A stretch of DNA of 64,000 nucleotides, taken from assembly GCA_036387415.1 (NCBI GenBank), contig DASVTU010000026.1:53880-117879 (forward strand), read 5' to 3'. A program made the translations under genes and the position numbers. Source of the DNA: DASVTU01 sp036387415 (GTDB taxonomy: Bacteria; Acidobacteriota; Blastocatellia; Pyrinomonadales; Pyrinomonadaceae). Every line of letters starts with the position of its first letter. Position 1 is the first letter of the stretch. Below the pieces are notes generated by a model. It did not search any database, was not told where the DNA came from, and was given only the letters and a program-made list of their open reading frames with translations. This document shows positions 43,279-52,607 of this stretch, one piece after another.

Positions 43279-45198
43279 TCAGAGAATGATGCGGCGGTCG
43301 CCTGCGCGACGTGTGATGCGTTCGCGGTCGAAGAATTCGAGCAGGGGTATCGCATACTTGCGCGAGACGCCGGAGAGGTCTTTGAACGCTGCGACATCAA
43401 TCAAGCGTTCGGGTTCATGACGCGCGCCGTATTCGCCGAGCGATTGTTTGAGTCGGTCAATCGCCGCGCGATGAAAGACTAACTCGTCGGCGACGCGAAC
43501 CAGCACGCCCGCGTCCAACAGGAGTTGCAGAATCTTGCGCCCGTGTTCGCGTCGCGTCGCGGCGACGCCCGCACGCGCCAACGCTTCATCGAAAGTGGGG
43601 GCTTCGAGCGCGGCGTCGTGGTAGATTTTTTCCAGACGGTCGCGCAATTCCGCGTCGGCGTCGGAGAGCGTGAGGCGATGCCCGCCCGCGCGTACCACAT
43701 CGCGCTCGGAGACGAGTCGGCCTTGGGCTTCGGCGTGGTTCAAGACGGCGCGGAACACCTCCGGCGCGGCGAAGGCGAAGACGCGTTCGCGCAACGTCTC
43801 GCGTAGCATCCCTCGCGCGAGCGGTTCGCGCGCGTGATGCGCTTCGACCTCCGCGACCGCCTCATTCAAGAGACGCGTGAAACTCTCAAGACCGATGAAA
43901 TGGCTGTCCGTCTCGACGACGCGCCCGCGTCGCACGGTTTCCGCAAACGCTTCGGCCAGTACGTCGTCGCGCCAACCCGTGCGCGCCGCCGCCTCCGCGC
44001 GTCCGAGTCCATGCTCGCCCGCCGCTTCGACAAAGACGGCGAGACGCTGCCATGCGCTCACTGCTCCGGCCAACTCTTCGAGCCGTGCGCGTCGTGCGGC
44101 ACGGTCTCTGCCGCGATGTTTCTGCGCGTGCGCGTCGAGGATGGAACCGCCCGCAATCGTGTGCTGCGGCGAATATGAACGGACGATAAAACGCTCGTCG
44201 GGCAGCGCGACGACCGGAGTTTCCAGACGAAACTGCGCCACGCCGTTCGCGCCCGGCGCAATCTCGCCCGTCTCTTCCAAGACCGCGACACGCGCCAAAA
44301 CTTCCGCCGTACCGACGTGCACTCTCACACGCTGACGCGAACGCAGAGCGCGCGGCGCACTCGTTAACACTTCGACGCGCGCATCCAAAATCTGCGTCGG
44401 CGCGAGCCGTCCGGCGGGCGCGAGCACCATCCCGCGCTCGATGCTCGCGGCCTCGACGCCGCCGAGATTGACCGCCGTACGCTGTCCCGCGACGGCGCGT
44501 GCGACGCTCGCGCCGTGCACCTGCACTCCGCGCACGCGTACGCGCGTGCCTGCGGGCAGAAGCTCCATCTCGCGCCCTTCTTCAATCTCTCCGGCGACGA
44601 GCGTGCCCGTCACGACCGCGCCGAAGCCGCGCATCGTAAACGCGCGGTCAACGGGCAGACGCGCGACGCCCGACGCCTCGCGCCCGCCCGCGCTCAATCC
44701 GATTTCGCGTAGACGTTCTTTCAGTTCCACAAGACCCGCGCCCGTGCGCGCACTGGCGGCGACGACGTGCGCGCCTTCGAGGAATGAACCCGCGACCAAT
44801 TCTTCGACCTCGGCGCGGACGAGTTCCAGCAACTCCTCATCAACCATGTCGGTTTTAGTGACGACGACGAGGCCGCTGCGGATTCCGAGCAGACGCGTGA
44901 TGTCGAAGTGTTCGCGCGTTTGCGGCATGACGCCTTCGTCCGCCGCGACGACGAGCGCAACGGCGTCGATGCCATGCGCTCCCGCCAGCATGTTCTTGAT
45001 GAAGCGTTCGTGGCCGGGCACGTCTACGAAGCCGACGCGCACGTCGCCCAAATCGAGTTCGGCGAAGCCGAGGTCAATCGTGATGCCGCGTCGTTTCTCT
45101 TCGGGCAGGCGGTCTGCGTCGATGCCCGTCAGGGCGCGAACCAGTGATGTTTTGCCGTGGTCGATGTGTCCGGCTGTGCCGACGATGATGGAGCGCAT
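43279..45198 (-). CDS. selB: Selenocysteine-specific elongation factor SelB
   Basis: A 639-residue translational GTPase that brings Sec-tRNA to UGA codons marked by a SECIS hairpin. G1 is GHIDHGKTSLV (10-20), switch II VDVPGHERFIKNMLAGAHGID, and G4 TKTDM; the LVVAADEGVMPQTREHFDI stretch is characteristic of SelB rather than EF-Tu. EF-Tu-like domains 2 and 3 follow, then about 270 residues of winged helices that in E. coli SelB bind the SECIS loop. Length is close to the usual 610-650. ATG 45198 has no ribosome site. No selA, selD or selC is visible here. Its presence shows that this genome decodes UGA as selenocysteine, which bears directly on the DUF3179 gene at 26704. Confidence 0.95.
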   Translation of the reverse strand: MRSIIVGTAGHIDHGKTSLVRALTGIDADRLPEEKRRGITIDLGFAELDLGDVRVGFVDVPGHERFIKNMLAGAHGIDAVALVVAADEGVMPQTREHFDITRLLGIRSGLVVVTKTDMVDEELLELVRAEVEELVAGSFLEGAHVVAASARTGAGLVELKERLREIGLSAGGREASGVARLPVDRAFTMRGFGAVVTGTLVAGEIEEGREMELLPAGTRVRVRGVQVHGASVARAVAGQRTAVNLGGVEAASIERGMVLAPAGRLAPTQILDARVEVLTSAPRALRSRQRVRVHVGTAEVLARVAVLEETGEIAPGANGVAQFRLETPVVALPDERFIVRSYSPQHTIAGGSILDAHAQKHRGRDRAARRARLEELAGAVSAWQRLAVFVEAAGEHGLGRAEAAARTGWRDDVLAEAFAETVRRGRVVETDSHFIGLESFTRLLNEAVAEVEAHHAREPLARGMLRETLRERVFAFAAPEVFRAVLNHAEAQGRLVSERDVVRAGGHRLTLSDADAELRDRLEKIYHDAALEAPTFDEALARAGVAATRREHGRKILQLLLDAGVLVRVADELVFHRAAIDRLKQSLGEYGARHEPERLIDVAAFKDLSGVSRKYAIPLLEFFDRERITRRAGDRRIIL

Positions 45199-45207
45199 AG
45201 GGAGAGA

Positions 45208-45279
45208 GTAAATGGTGAATCGTAAATGGTAAATGGAGAAAGCATTTATCTATTCACCATCGACCGTTTTCCATTTACT
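45208..45279. repeat. Low-complexity inverted repeat upstream of selB
   Basis: GTAAATGGTGAATCGTAAAT and following GGTAAATGG units (45208-45236) are mirrored by TTCACCATCGACCGTTTTCC plus ATTTACT (45253-45279). It runs from the selB start to the stop of the VWFA gene. Confidence 0.65.
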
Positions 45280-47698
45280 ACTGAACGATTTCAAAGGTCA
45301 TCCATTGTGTTGCGGTGCGTCGGCCTTCGGGCGCGAGCGGGTCGTTGACGATGACTTGCAGGATGTATTCGCCTGCGGGGAGATTGGTGCCGAGATGGAG
45401 ACGACCGCCTGCGAAGATTCGCTTCATGTCGGTTTGCTGTTCGGCGTTGAAGGGCGCGACCTTGCCGGAGTAGACCATCTGACCGTCGCGAAAGAGACGC
45501 ATCTGCGTCTGTAGTTGCGGGCGTCCGGTCGCGCGTTCGAGATACGCGTTGTGGATAACGTAGACGTAGCTGAGCATCATGCCATGACGAAAACGGCGCA
45601 CCGCCGGAACCGCCTGCGGGTCAGGCTCCGCTTCTTCTTCCATGTCGGTCGGGACGAAGCTGGCGACATTTGAAGACGAAGCAGTTGCGGGCGACGACGT
45701 AGCGGCGGCGGTTCCCTTCGGCGAAGCCACGACGGTCTTTTTCAAACGGCGACCGCTGAGATAGATGCCTGAGAGCGCGAGACGGTTTTTGTCGAGGTCG
45801 GGAACTTCGACCAACTGATTGACCGAGCCGATGCGTTCGGATGCGCTGTCGCGCACGGCGATACGCAGTTGATATGCACCAGCCTTTTTAACAGGCACGT
45901 CCAGACCGTAGACGATGCCGTTATCCATCACGCTCTGCAAAGTTTCGTTGCGGACGCTCACGGAATCGCGGTGGCTCACCTGTTGCACCACCTGTCCGTT
46001 ATCGCCATAGGTGAAGGCGATGATGTCGAGCGTGGTCTTCTGCCAGCCGGGGTTGGCGGCGTCGGGCGTAAAGGTGAGTTTGCGCGCGTCGATGTGCAGG
46101 ACGGAGCGGACGACCGAGCCGGTCTGCGGCGCGTTGCTGAAAAGCGCGGTCAGACGCAGATTGAGATTGCCAGAACTGAAGGGCGAAGAGAGCGCGGCGG
46201 CGAGTTGTTCTTCGGTGGTGCGGCGCAAGGGACGCGCAGACTCTTCGGGGATGCCGAAAAAGCCGAGACGCGTCTTCACAGTGAGGCCGGGGCGTTTCAC
46301 TCTGACGGTCAAATCATGAAACTTGCTGCGTCCACGCGCGGGGTCGAAGGTCGCTTCGCCCGGACGGTAGCCGATGAGGTAGTAGCCCTTCTGTTCGTCG
46401 AGAATGCGCGCGATGGCCTTGTTCAAGTCGTTGGAGTTTTGCGCGGCGAAGCCGCCCGTCAAACGCGCGAGATAGATTAAGCCCTCCTGCGTTTCGTAGA
46501 ACTCGCCGCGCCGCCCCGCCAGTTGCTCCTGAAGACCCGATGTCGAGAGAGCGGAAACGTTGTCTTCGGCCTTGAGCGCGAGAGACTGCAAGCCGCGCGC
46601 GTCAATCGTATAGATGACGACGGACGAACGCGTGGCGAGGTCGGTGAGACGCTGCAAGGCTTCGACGACGCGGTTGTTCTGAATGACACCCGACGGCGCT
46701 TCACCTTTGATGCCCGCGTTGTTGTTGTTCAGATTGGTTCCATCGGATGCCACCTGTTCGCGGTTGCCGCTCTGGACGCGATTGAAGAGGCGTATGCCGT
46801 CGGAAAAGAGCACGACAGATTTTCTGCCGGGCAGTTCTCTCAAACCGCGCACGATGTAGTTGAGCGCGCCGAGCGTGCCGACGGAGAAAAGTTCCTCACG
46901 AAACTCGCTTCGCTCCGACGCCTGCCGCGCATCCATATCGCCGAGCCTTCCGGCGACTGCGGCGACGCGACCGCCCGCGCCGTCGTCGTTGCGTAGGCTG
47001 CTCGTCGCGGGGTCGGTCTCGATGTGTAGAAAAGGACTGGGACCGCCGTTGCCCATCGGATACCAGCGCACGCGCTCGATGGCGGCATGGAGCATCTGCT
47101 TGTCGAAGGTGAACTGCTGCAACGCGCCGACGCCCGCGCTAGTGCGAATAATGGCCGCCATGTCGCCGGGCTGCATCTGCTCGTCAACAAATTTCTTCAA
47201 CGAGCGACGGACTTGCGACGTGCTCTCGAACGACAATCCGAGGTCGTCGATAACGAGAGCAATCGTGCGTCGCACCTGTGCGCGTCGCAGCAACGCGGGC
47301 GGCGGAGGTGGCACATTCTTTGTCGCGACGGCGCTGGCAACGGACGGCGACGCGGAAGGCGACGGCGACCGGAGCAGTTGCGTCGAGATGTAAGAAAAGT
47401 TGGTGATGGGTTGTGGCTTGCCGTCTTCGAGAACCTCAAAATCCTCCGCCTGCAAATCCGTCACTTGCCGCCCTTCCTTGTCGAGCACCACGGCGTCAAC
47501 CTGCACAAGATTCGACGTAATGCGTACCACCTCATCCTCCGGCGTGGCGTTTTGCGGCGCAGTGTCTTGCGACGGCGCGGCAGCGACGGGAGGCATGGTG
47601 GCGGTGGTCGTGGTCGGCGTCTGCTGCGCGGAGAGCGGCGCGGCAAGTAGCGCGAAGACAAGAATCAGACCGAGCGAGGACGAAAATTTTCTTTTCAT
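45278..47698 (-). CDS. Secreted VWFA-related acidobacterial protein (copy 1)
   Basis: An 806-residue protein from ATG 47698 (GAGG upstream); a TTG four codons earlier is possible. A signal peptide (LGLILVFALLAAPLSAQQ) leads to VVRITSNLVQVDAVVLDKEG and DLQAEDFEVLEDGKPQPITNF, the conserved entry of the VWFA-related domain found almost only in Acidobacteriota. The von Willebrand A fold follows with IALVIDDLGLSFES, GRKSVVLFSDGIRLF and the GYYLIGYRP end. The C-terminal half is beta-rich with no known domain. The metal site is atypical (DDLGLS for DxSxS). Probably a periplasmic or surface adhesion/scaffold protein. It forms a tandem pair with 47866-50166. Confidence 0.88.
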   Translation of the reverse strand: MKRKFSSSLGLILVFALLAAPLSAQQTPTTTTATMPPVAAAPSQDTAPQNATPEDEVVRITSNLVQVDAVVLDKEGRQVTDLQAEDFEVLEDGKPQPITNFSYISTQLLRSPSPSASPSVASAVATKNVPPPPPALLRRAQVRRTIALVIDDLGLSFESTSQVRRSLKKFVDEQMQPGDMAAIIRTSAGVGALQQFTFDKQMLHAAIERVRWYPMGNGGPSPFLHIETDPATSSLRNDDGAGGRVAAVAGRLGDMDARQASERSEFREELFSVGTLGALNYIVRGLRELPGRKSVVLFSDGIRLFNRVQSGNREQVASDGTNLNNNNAGIKGEAPSGVIQNNRVVEALQRLTDLATRSSVVIYTIDARGLQSLALKAEDNVSALSTSGLQEQLAGRRGEFYETQEGLIYLARLTGGFAAQNSNDLNKAIARILDEQKGYYLIGYRPGEATFDPARGRSKFHDLTVRVKRPGLTVKTRLGFFGIPEESARPLRRTTEEQLAAALSSPFSSGNLNLRLTALFSNAPQTGSVVRSVLHIDARKLTFTPDAANPGWQKTTLDIIAFTYGDNGQVVQQVSHRDSVSVRNETLQSVMDNGIVYGLDVPVKKAGAYQLRIAVRDSASERIGSVNQLVEVPDLDKNRLALSGIYLSGRRLKKTVVASPKGTAAATSSPATASSSNVASFVPTDMEEEAEPDPQAVPAVRRFRHGMMLSYVYVIHNAYLERATGRPQLQTQMRLFRDGQMVYSGKVAPFNAEQQTDMKRIFAGGRLHLGTNLPAGEYILQVIVNDPLAPEGRRTATQWMTFEIVQ

Positions 47699-47865
47699 GA
47701 CAAGCCTCAAAAACGACTGGCGAGAGGGCGCGGTTCGGATTCATCGTTGCGACGTGTCGGGGGCTGTTCCGAAGCGTTTTAAGATGCGGGGCACAGTTCT
47801 GTTGTTGCTATTTTTGCCCGTTGATTCCCTCTTATTCAACGATTTCAAAGTCTATCGGTTCCGTC

Positions 47866-50166
47866 TTATTCGACGATTTCAAAATCTATCCACTGCGTCG
47901 CGGTGCGACGTTTTTCCGGCGCAAGGAGGTCTGTGACAACCACTTGCAGGACGTATTCGCCGGGCGCGAGGTCTCTGCCGAGACGGATGCGCGAACCGGC
48001 GGCGAGCCGCTTCAAATCGGTCTGTTTACCCGCGTCGAAGGGCATCTCTTTTCCGGCGACGATTTGTTGACCGTCGCGAAAGAGACGCATCTGCGTCTGT
48101 AGTTGCGGGCGTCCGGTCGCCTTGTCGAGACGCGCGTTGTAGATGTGGTAGAAATAGTCCACCGACGCGCCGCGACGGAAACGACGCAGCGAAGCATCGA
48201 ACGAAGCGTCGGGGCGGTCGCTGCTCTGCGCGTCTGCGCCGAAGGTGTTCTGCTCCTGCGCCGTCGTGGTCTGCGACGCTGTTGCGCCTTGATTGTTTGA
48301 AGCGTTCGCGGACATTTGAGCCTGACTGTTTGTGATGATGATACTGGAAAGCGCGAGACGATTTTTCTTGAGGTCGGGAATCTCTATGAACTGACTCGCT
48401 GACCCGACGCGCTGCGACGCCTCATCGCGCACCGCCACGCGCAACTGGTATGCGCCCGGTTTCTTCACCGGAACTTTCATCACGTAGACGAGACCATGAC
48501 GAAGAAAACGCTCGTAGGCTTGGCCGCGCAGTCGAATCGTCTCCGTGCGGTCTACCTGATCAACGATCGCGCCGTTTTCGCCAAACGTTAGCGCGACCAA
48601 ATCCACCACCGCCCTGCGCCACCCGTCCGCGTCTTCTCTCAGAGAGATATGTTGCGAGTTGATGTGCAGCAGCGATGTCACGAACGAGACATTTTCGGCG
48701 TTGCCGAACAGCGAAGTGAGACGCAGTTGCACGCCGCCCGTAGCGAAAGGCGAGACGAGGGCTCTCACAATCTGCTCGCGGCGCGTCCCTCTGGTCGGTT
48801 TGCGTACTTCTTCGTCGGTGAAACCGTAGAAGCCGTTGCGCGTGCGGACACGCAGACCCGCGCGTTTCACTTTGGCGGTCACATTATGAAAGCGTGCGCG
48901 ACCGCGTACGGGGTCGAAGGTCGCGGCGTCGGGGCGATAGCCGATGAGATAAAAGCCCTTCTGATCGTCGAGCACGCGACGCACGCCGCGTGTCAGGTCG
49001 TTTGTGTCCCGCACGGTGAAGCCGCCCGTCTGCCGCGACAGGTATTCAAGTCCCTGCTGCGTGTCAATCAACTTTTGACCACGGGCGCTCAACTCTCTTT
49101 CGAGTTGTTCCGCCGAAACATTCGCCGTGTTGTCCGCCGCCGTCATTCCGGTGAACATCAGACCGCGCGGGTCAATCGTATAGACGACGACCGAGGCGCG
49201 ATTCGCCATGTCGGTGAGCCGTCGCAAGGCATCGAGCAGGCGTTGGCTTTGTCCGTCCGTACGGTTGAGCGAGAAGCCCTCGGAGAACATCATCACCGAT
49301 TTTCTGCCGGGTAGTTCCCGCAAACCGCGCACGATGTAGTTGAGCGCGCCGAGCGTGCCGACGGAGAAAACCTCCTCGCGAAATTCGTTCTGCTCCAACT
49401 CCGCATCGCGGTCGCCAGCTCTGTCGTCTCTCTCCCTCGCAGACGCGCCGGGGCCCCTGCGTTCGTCGCCGTCGCGCGTGACGGGCTGAGTCTCAATCGG
49501 CGCAAACGCGCTGATGCCGCCACGACCCTGCGGATACCAGCGAATCTTTTCGATGCCCGCATGGAGCAGACGCTTGTCGGAAGTGAACTGCTGCAATGCG
49601 CCCATCCCGGCGCGCGTGCGGACAATCGCCACCAGGTCGTTCGGCTGCATCTGTTCGTCAACAAACTTCTTCAGCGTGCGCCGCACAGCAGGAATGCTCT
49701 CGAACGACAAACCCAAATCATCCACTACGAGCGCCATCGTGCGCTGCACCTGTTCGGGTCTGAGCGTGCGCGGCGGCACGCGCGGCGCGTTTTTGTCTAC
49801 GGGCGCGGCGGTCGTCGGAGTCGAAGCGACATTCAGCGCGACGTAGGAAAAGTTAGTGATGGGCTGCGGCTTGCCGTCTTCGAGTATCTCGAAATCCTCG
49901 GCCTGCAAATCCGTCACTTGCCGCCCTTCCTTGTCGAGCACGACGACATCCAACTGCACAAGGTTCGACGTGATACGCACCACGTCGTCTTCCCTGTCGT
50001 CGTCGGGCGCGGGCTGCTGCTCCGGTGTCTGCGTCGATGCGGGTGCGGGCGTGGGAGTCGGCGTTGCTGGACGTCGTTGCTGCTGCGCGATGCCGACGAG
50101 GGGCGCGGCGTGAATTAAACAGAAAACGAGCGCGAGATTCAGAGCTTGCGAGGCGGGTTTCTTCAT
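47866..50166 (-). CDS. Secreted VWFA-related acidobacterial protein (copy 2)
   Basis: A 766-residue paralogue of the downstream gene with the same architecture: signal peptide (MKKPASQALNLALVFCLIHA), a Pro/Thr/Ala-rich spacer, VVRITSNLVQLDVVVLDKEG and DLQAEDFEILEDGKPQPITN, the VWFA core (ALVVDDLGLSFESIP; GRKSVMMFSEGFSL; FYLIGYRPDAATFDP) and the same beta-rich C-terminus ending RRTATQWIDFEIVE, nearly the same as copy 1 (RRTATQWMTFEIVQ). ATG 50166 has GGAG 7-8 bases upstream. The pair clearly arose by tandem duplication and has since diverged in the middle. The 167 bp between them repeats the 3'-end sequence TTCAACGATTTCAAA. Confidence 0.88.
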   Translation of the reverse strand: MKKPASQALNLALVFCLIHAAPLVGIAQQQRRPATPTPTPAPASTQTPEQQPAPDDDREDDVVRITSNLVQLDVVVLDKEGRQVTDLQAEDFEILEDGKPQPITNFSYVALNVASTPTTAAPVDKNAPRVPPRTLRPEQVQRTMALVVDDLGLSFESIPAVRRTLKKFVDEQMQPNDLVAIVRTRAGMGALQQFTSDKRLLHAGIEKIRWYPQGRGGISAFAPIETQPVTRDGDERRGPGASARERDDRAGDRDAELEQNEFREEVFSVGTLGALNYIVRGLRELPGRKSVMMFSEGFSLNRTDGQSQRLLDALRRLTDMANRASVVVYTIDPRGLMFTGMTAADNTANVSAEQLERELSARGQKLIDTQQGLEYLSRQTGGFTVRDTNDLTRGVRRVLDDQKGFYLIGYRPDAATFDPVRGRARFHNVTAKVKRAGLRVRTRNGFYGFTDEEVRKPTRGTRREQIVRALVSPFATGGVQLRLTSLFGNAENVSFVTSLLHINSQHISLREDADGWRRAVVDLVALTFGENGAIVDQVDRTETIRLRGQAYERFLRHGLVYVMKVPVKKPGAYQLRVAVRDEASQRVGSASQFIEIPDLKKNRLALSSIIITNSQAQMSANASNNQGATASQTTTAQEQNTFGADAQSSDRPDASFDASLRRFRRGASVDYFYHIYNARLDKATGRPQLQTQMRLFRDGQQIVAGKEMPFDAGKQTDLKRLAAGSRIRLGRDLAPGEYVLQVVVTDLLAPEKRRTATQWIDFEIVE

Positions 50167-50308
50167 CGAATTTCTCCATCGTTGCGGCGCACGATGAACA
50201 CGCGGGAGAAGCGCGTCGTGCGGGAGGTCGAGCCGCGAGCGCGTCGCTTGGCTTTTCGCACGCTAGTATGCGATGCTTCTGGAAACAAACACAACCAACG
50301 GAGCAATT

Positions 50309-50746
50309 ATGGAAAACTCAGCGAAGGACGGCGACACCGTTCGCGTCCATTACACAGGCCGCCTCGATAGCGGTGAAGTCTTCGACACGTCGGAAGGCGG
50401 CGAACCGCTTGAGTTCACGGTCGGCGCGGGACAGGTCATCACAGGCTTCGACGAAGGCGTGCGCGGCATGAATATCGGCGACAAAAAGACGATTAATATT
50501 GCCTCCGACGACGCCTACGGGCCGCGCGTCGATGCGCTCGTTCAAGAGGTCGAGCGCGCGGGCATGAACATCGACGTGGAACCGCAAGTCGGCATGAATC
50601 TCGTCATGCAACTGCCCGACGGCAACCAGATACCCGTCGCCATCACGGGCGTCACCGACACACACATCACGCTCGACGCCAACCACCCGCTCGCCGGTCA
50701 AGACCTGACCTTCGACGTAGAACTCGTCGAAAAGCAAGATGATTGA
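50309..50746 (+). CDS. FKBP-type peptidyl-prolyl isomerase, SlyD-like
   Basis: A 145-residue cytoplasmic PPIase from ATG 50309 (GGAG 6 bases upstream); the frame extends 12 codons further without support. The FKBP half is split by an insert-in-flap domain: DTVRVHYTGRLDSGEVFDTS, FTVGAGQVITGFDEGVRGMNIG, then the flap (AYGPRVDALVQEVERAGM ... GVTDTHITLDANHPLAGQDL) and the closing strand FDVELVEK. This is the SlyD/SlpA layout, but there is no His-rich metal-binding tail. It acts as a folding helper. It diverges from the VWFA pair. Confidence 0.92.
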   Translation: MENSAKDGDTVRVHYTGRLDSGEVFDTSEGGEPLEFTVGAGQVITGFDEGVRGMNIGDKKTINIASDDAYGPRVDALVQEVERAGMNIDVEPQVGMNLVMQLPDGNQIPVAITGVTDTHITLDANHPLAGQDLTFDVELVEKQDD

Positions 50747-50768
50747 AGCGATAAGGGATGAGGCGAAA

Positions 50769-50890
50769 GCATCGGTTCATTGACTCATCAGTTCAATGAA
50801 TCATCGGCTCATTGATTTATTGATTCATGAGCCGATGATTCATTGATTAAATCAGGCAATGAGTCAATGACCTGATGCCTCAATGAACCA
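50769..50890. repeat. Nested inverted repeats of TTCATTGA/TCAATGA units
   Basis: The 18 bp arms 50795-50812 and 50827-50844 are perfectly complementary. Outer segments pair as well (GGTTCATTGACTCAT near 50773 with ATGAGTCAATGACC near 50859). It fills the gap between convergent genes and can form a long branched hairpin. Confidence 0.75.
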
Positions 50891-50902
50891 ATTTCTTCTC
50901 CT

Positions 50903-51400
50903 TCATCCCTGTTCTTCGTCGTCTTCCGGCGCGACGCCGAAATATCTCATCTCTTTTTTCAGTTCCTCGTCGGACATCGCGTTGGCGGGGTCGTCGTGTA
51001 TTGACGCGTTTAGAGTTCGCGTGGCGGCTTCGTCCATGCGTTTCTGAAACTCTCCCGCGCGAATGACTTGCACGCCGGAACGCCGCACGTAGTCGCCGAG
51101 CGCACGGTCGGAAGTGACGACGAACAATGTCCGTCGTTCGCGCGTGGCGTCTACCATCTGCTTGATGCGCTCGTCGGCATCGGAGCCGCGCGCGGCATAA
51201 AAGACGCGGACGCCCATGAAGCTCGCGCCGTCCGGGAAATGTTCGTCCGGCGCACCGTCGAAGACCACCGCGAGCGAGACGCGCGCCGCACGCGCGAATC
51301 TCGCTAAATCGCCGAGCAGACGCCTTCGCGCGCCCGCCTTGTCCTTATGCCAGCCGACGCGCTGCCCCATCAGATTGTTTCCATCGACGAGATACGACAT
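50903..51400 (-). CDS. NYN-domain (YacP/Rae1-like) ribonuclease
   Basis: A 165-residue protein from ATG 51400; the reading frame is open far upstream, but that part overlaps another gene on the same strand and has shadow-like composition. MSYLVDGNNLMG is the NYN-domain start with the first acidic residue; VSLAVVFDGAPDEHFP, GSDADERIKQMVDATRERRTLFVVTSDRALGDYVRRSG supply the other acidic residues of this PIN-like nuclease fold. Bacillus YacP/Rae1 cleaves mRNA on the ribosome. The acidic C-terminal tail (DEELKKEMRYFGVAPEDDEEQG) is common to relatives. Convergent with slyD across a nested inverted repeat. Confidence 0.85.
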   Translation of the reverse strand: MSYLVDGNNLMGQRVGWHKDKAGARRRLLGDLARFARAARVSLAVVFDGAPDEHFPDGASFMGVRVFYAARGSDADERIKQMVDATRERRTLFVVTSDRALGDYVRRSGVQVIRAGEFQKRMDEAATRTLNASIHDDPANAMSDEELKKEMRYFGVAPEDDEEQG

Positions 51401-51465
51401 TGCTTCAATGAAAACGCGTGCGCGTCGAACGCGTGGCGAGACGTGCGCTCTCGCAGGAGAGAGAC

Positions 51466-52446
51466 TTAGCGGCGTCGCTGCGTTTGCCTCGCCCTGCGGA
51501 GGCTGACGAGTTGGTTGATTCTGGAACGCACGGAGCGCGTCAGCGAACGTATCTGTGTGGGCGTGTAGTTGGCGGCGCGAAAGGCGTCGGACAGTTGACG
51601 GTCGCTCAGGCGTGCGAGCAGCCTGCCAGCCCAACGCGCCTGCTCGACCGTGATGTCGTTGAACATCCCGCGTTTCTTGCCCGAAAACTCGAAATCCACG
51701 CGCCCGTCCTTCTTCACTTCGTCGATGAGTTTGTCGCCGCCGAAGCCCGAAGGGTCGTTGCGGCTGCGTGTGAAACGCCAGAGCAGAGGCCACTTGCCCG
51801 TGTCGCCGAGCGTCGCGCCGAGGTCGCTGATAGCGTAGCGCAGTTCCGTCCCGCGTCGCCCGCGCACTTCGAGGATGACGTTGTTTTCGTCCTTCGTATC
51901 CCAGTTGTTCAAGAGCACCATCAACACTTTCAACCCCTGCAACTCGCGCGTGCCCACAAACGGATTCGCTTCCCACTTCCACTCGCCCGCACGCTCCACG
52001 CTCTCCAGCCTCGCCTCGAATCTCACGTTCTGAAACGTGCCTTTGCCGGGGATGTTTGCACGCGGGGCGAGATAAGTCGTCTCCGTCATGTAGCCCGCCG
52101 CCCAGAGCAGACGCGAGGAAGCGGTTTCCGACTGCGCTTCTTTGCCCACCTTCGCCACCCACACCCTGCCCGCCGCGTCGCGCACGCGATACTTCGTGGA
52201 GAAGCCGCCCTTCTCTTCTTCGATAAACGTAAGCCGACGCAGGTCTGGTCGCATGCTTGCGCCGCCCGAACCCCAGTAGAGGTCGAGCGCAGAGGCGTCG
52301 GCGTGTGCGCGCCACAGCACGGGAGTGCCCTGTGGCGACGCATCACTTTTCGATTTTTCAAGAACGTTTGAACCGACGGGCGTAACCAGCAGAAGGACGA
52401 CGACGAGGACTGCTTGCAGACGGCTTAACAATCTGATGTGCATCAA
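51466..52446 (-). CDS. Exported protein with HipA/PI3K-like kinase motifs
   Basis: A 326-residue protein with an N-terminal hydrophobic export signal (LQAVLVVVLLLVTPVG). The body has kinase-like features: STKYRVRDAAGRVWVAKVGKEAQSE (glycine-poor loop and a VAKVG lysine), LKVLMVLLNNWDTKDENNVIL, and LRYAISDLGATLG. The order Lys, NNWDxKxxNN, then D-L-G resembles the HipA and PI3/4-kinase catalytic loop and metal site. An exported kinase would need an extracytoplasmic ATP source, so it may be a non-catalytic relative; secreted kinases of the FAM20C type show that the idea is not absurd. It lies 65 bp upstream of the NYN gene. I know no named family. Confidence 0.7.
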   Translation of the reverse strand: MMHIRLLSRLQAVLVVVLLLVTPVGSNVLEKSKSDASPQGTPVLWRAHADASALDLYWGSGGASMRPDLRRLTFIEEEKGGFSTKYRVRDAAGRVWVAKVGKEAQSETASSRLLWAAGYMTETTYLAPRANIPGKGTFQNVRFEARLESVERAGEWKWEANPFVGTRELQGLKVLMVLLNNWDTKDENNVILEVRGRRGTELRYAISDLGATLGDTGKWPLLWRFTRSRNDPSGFGGDKLIDEVKKDGRVDFEFSGKKRGMFNDITVEQARWAGRLLARLSDRQLSDAFRAANYTPTQIRSLTRSVRSRINQLVSLRRARQTQRRR

Positions 52447-52607
52447 AATCTCCTCTGTGTGCCAGGCAAAAGATTTGAGAACGTCTAAACAAAATCGCTC
52501 GAAAGTAACAAAAACGGAGGGGCAGTCGAGTTTTATTGATGGCTCTCAGTATAGTTCTCCGCAGAATTTCTGCAAGACCCTTACCTCGCGCCAATCGCAC
52601 TACGCGT

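Noticed and set aside
51401..52315. Open frame extending the NYN protein upstream by about 300 codons
   Set aside because: It overlaps the same-strand kinase-like gene in another frame, is rich in Arg/Gly, and the NYN domain begins exactly at the internal ATG 51400.
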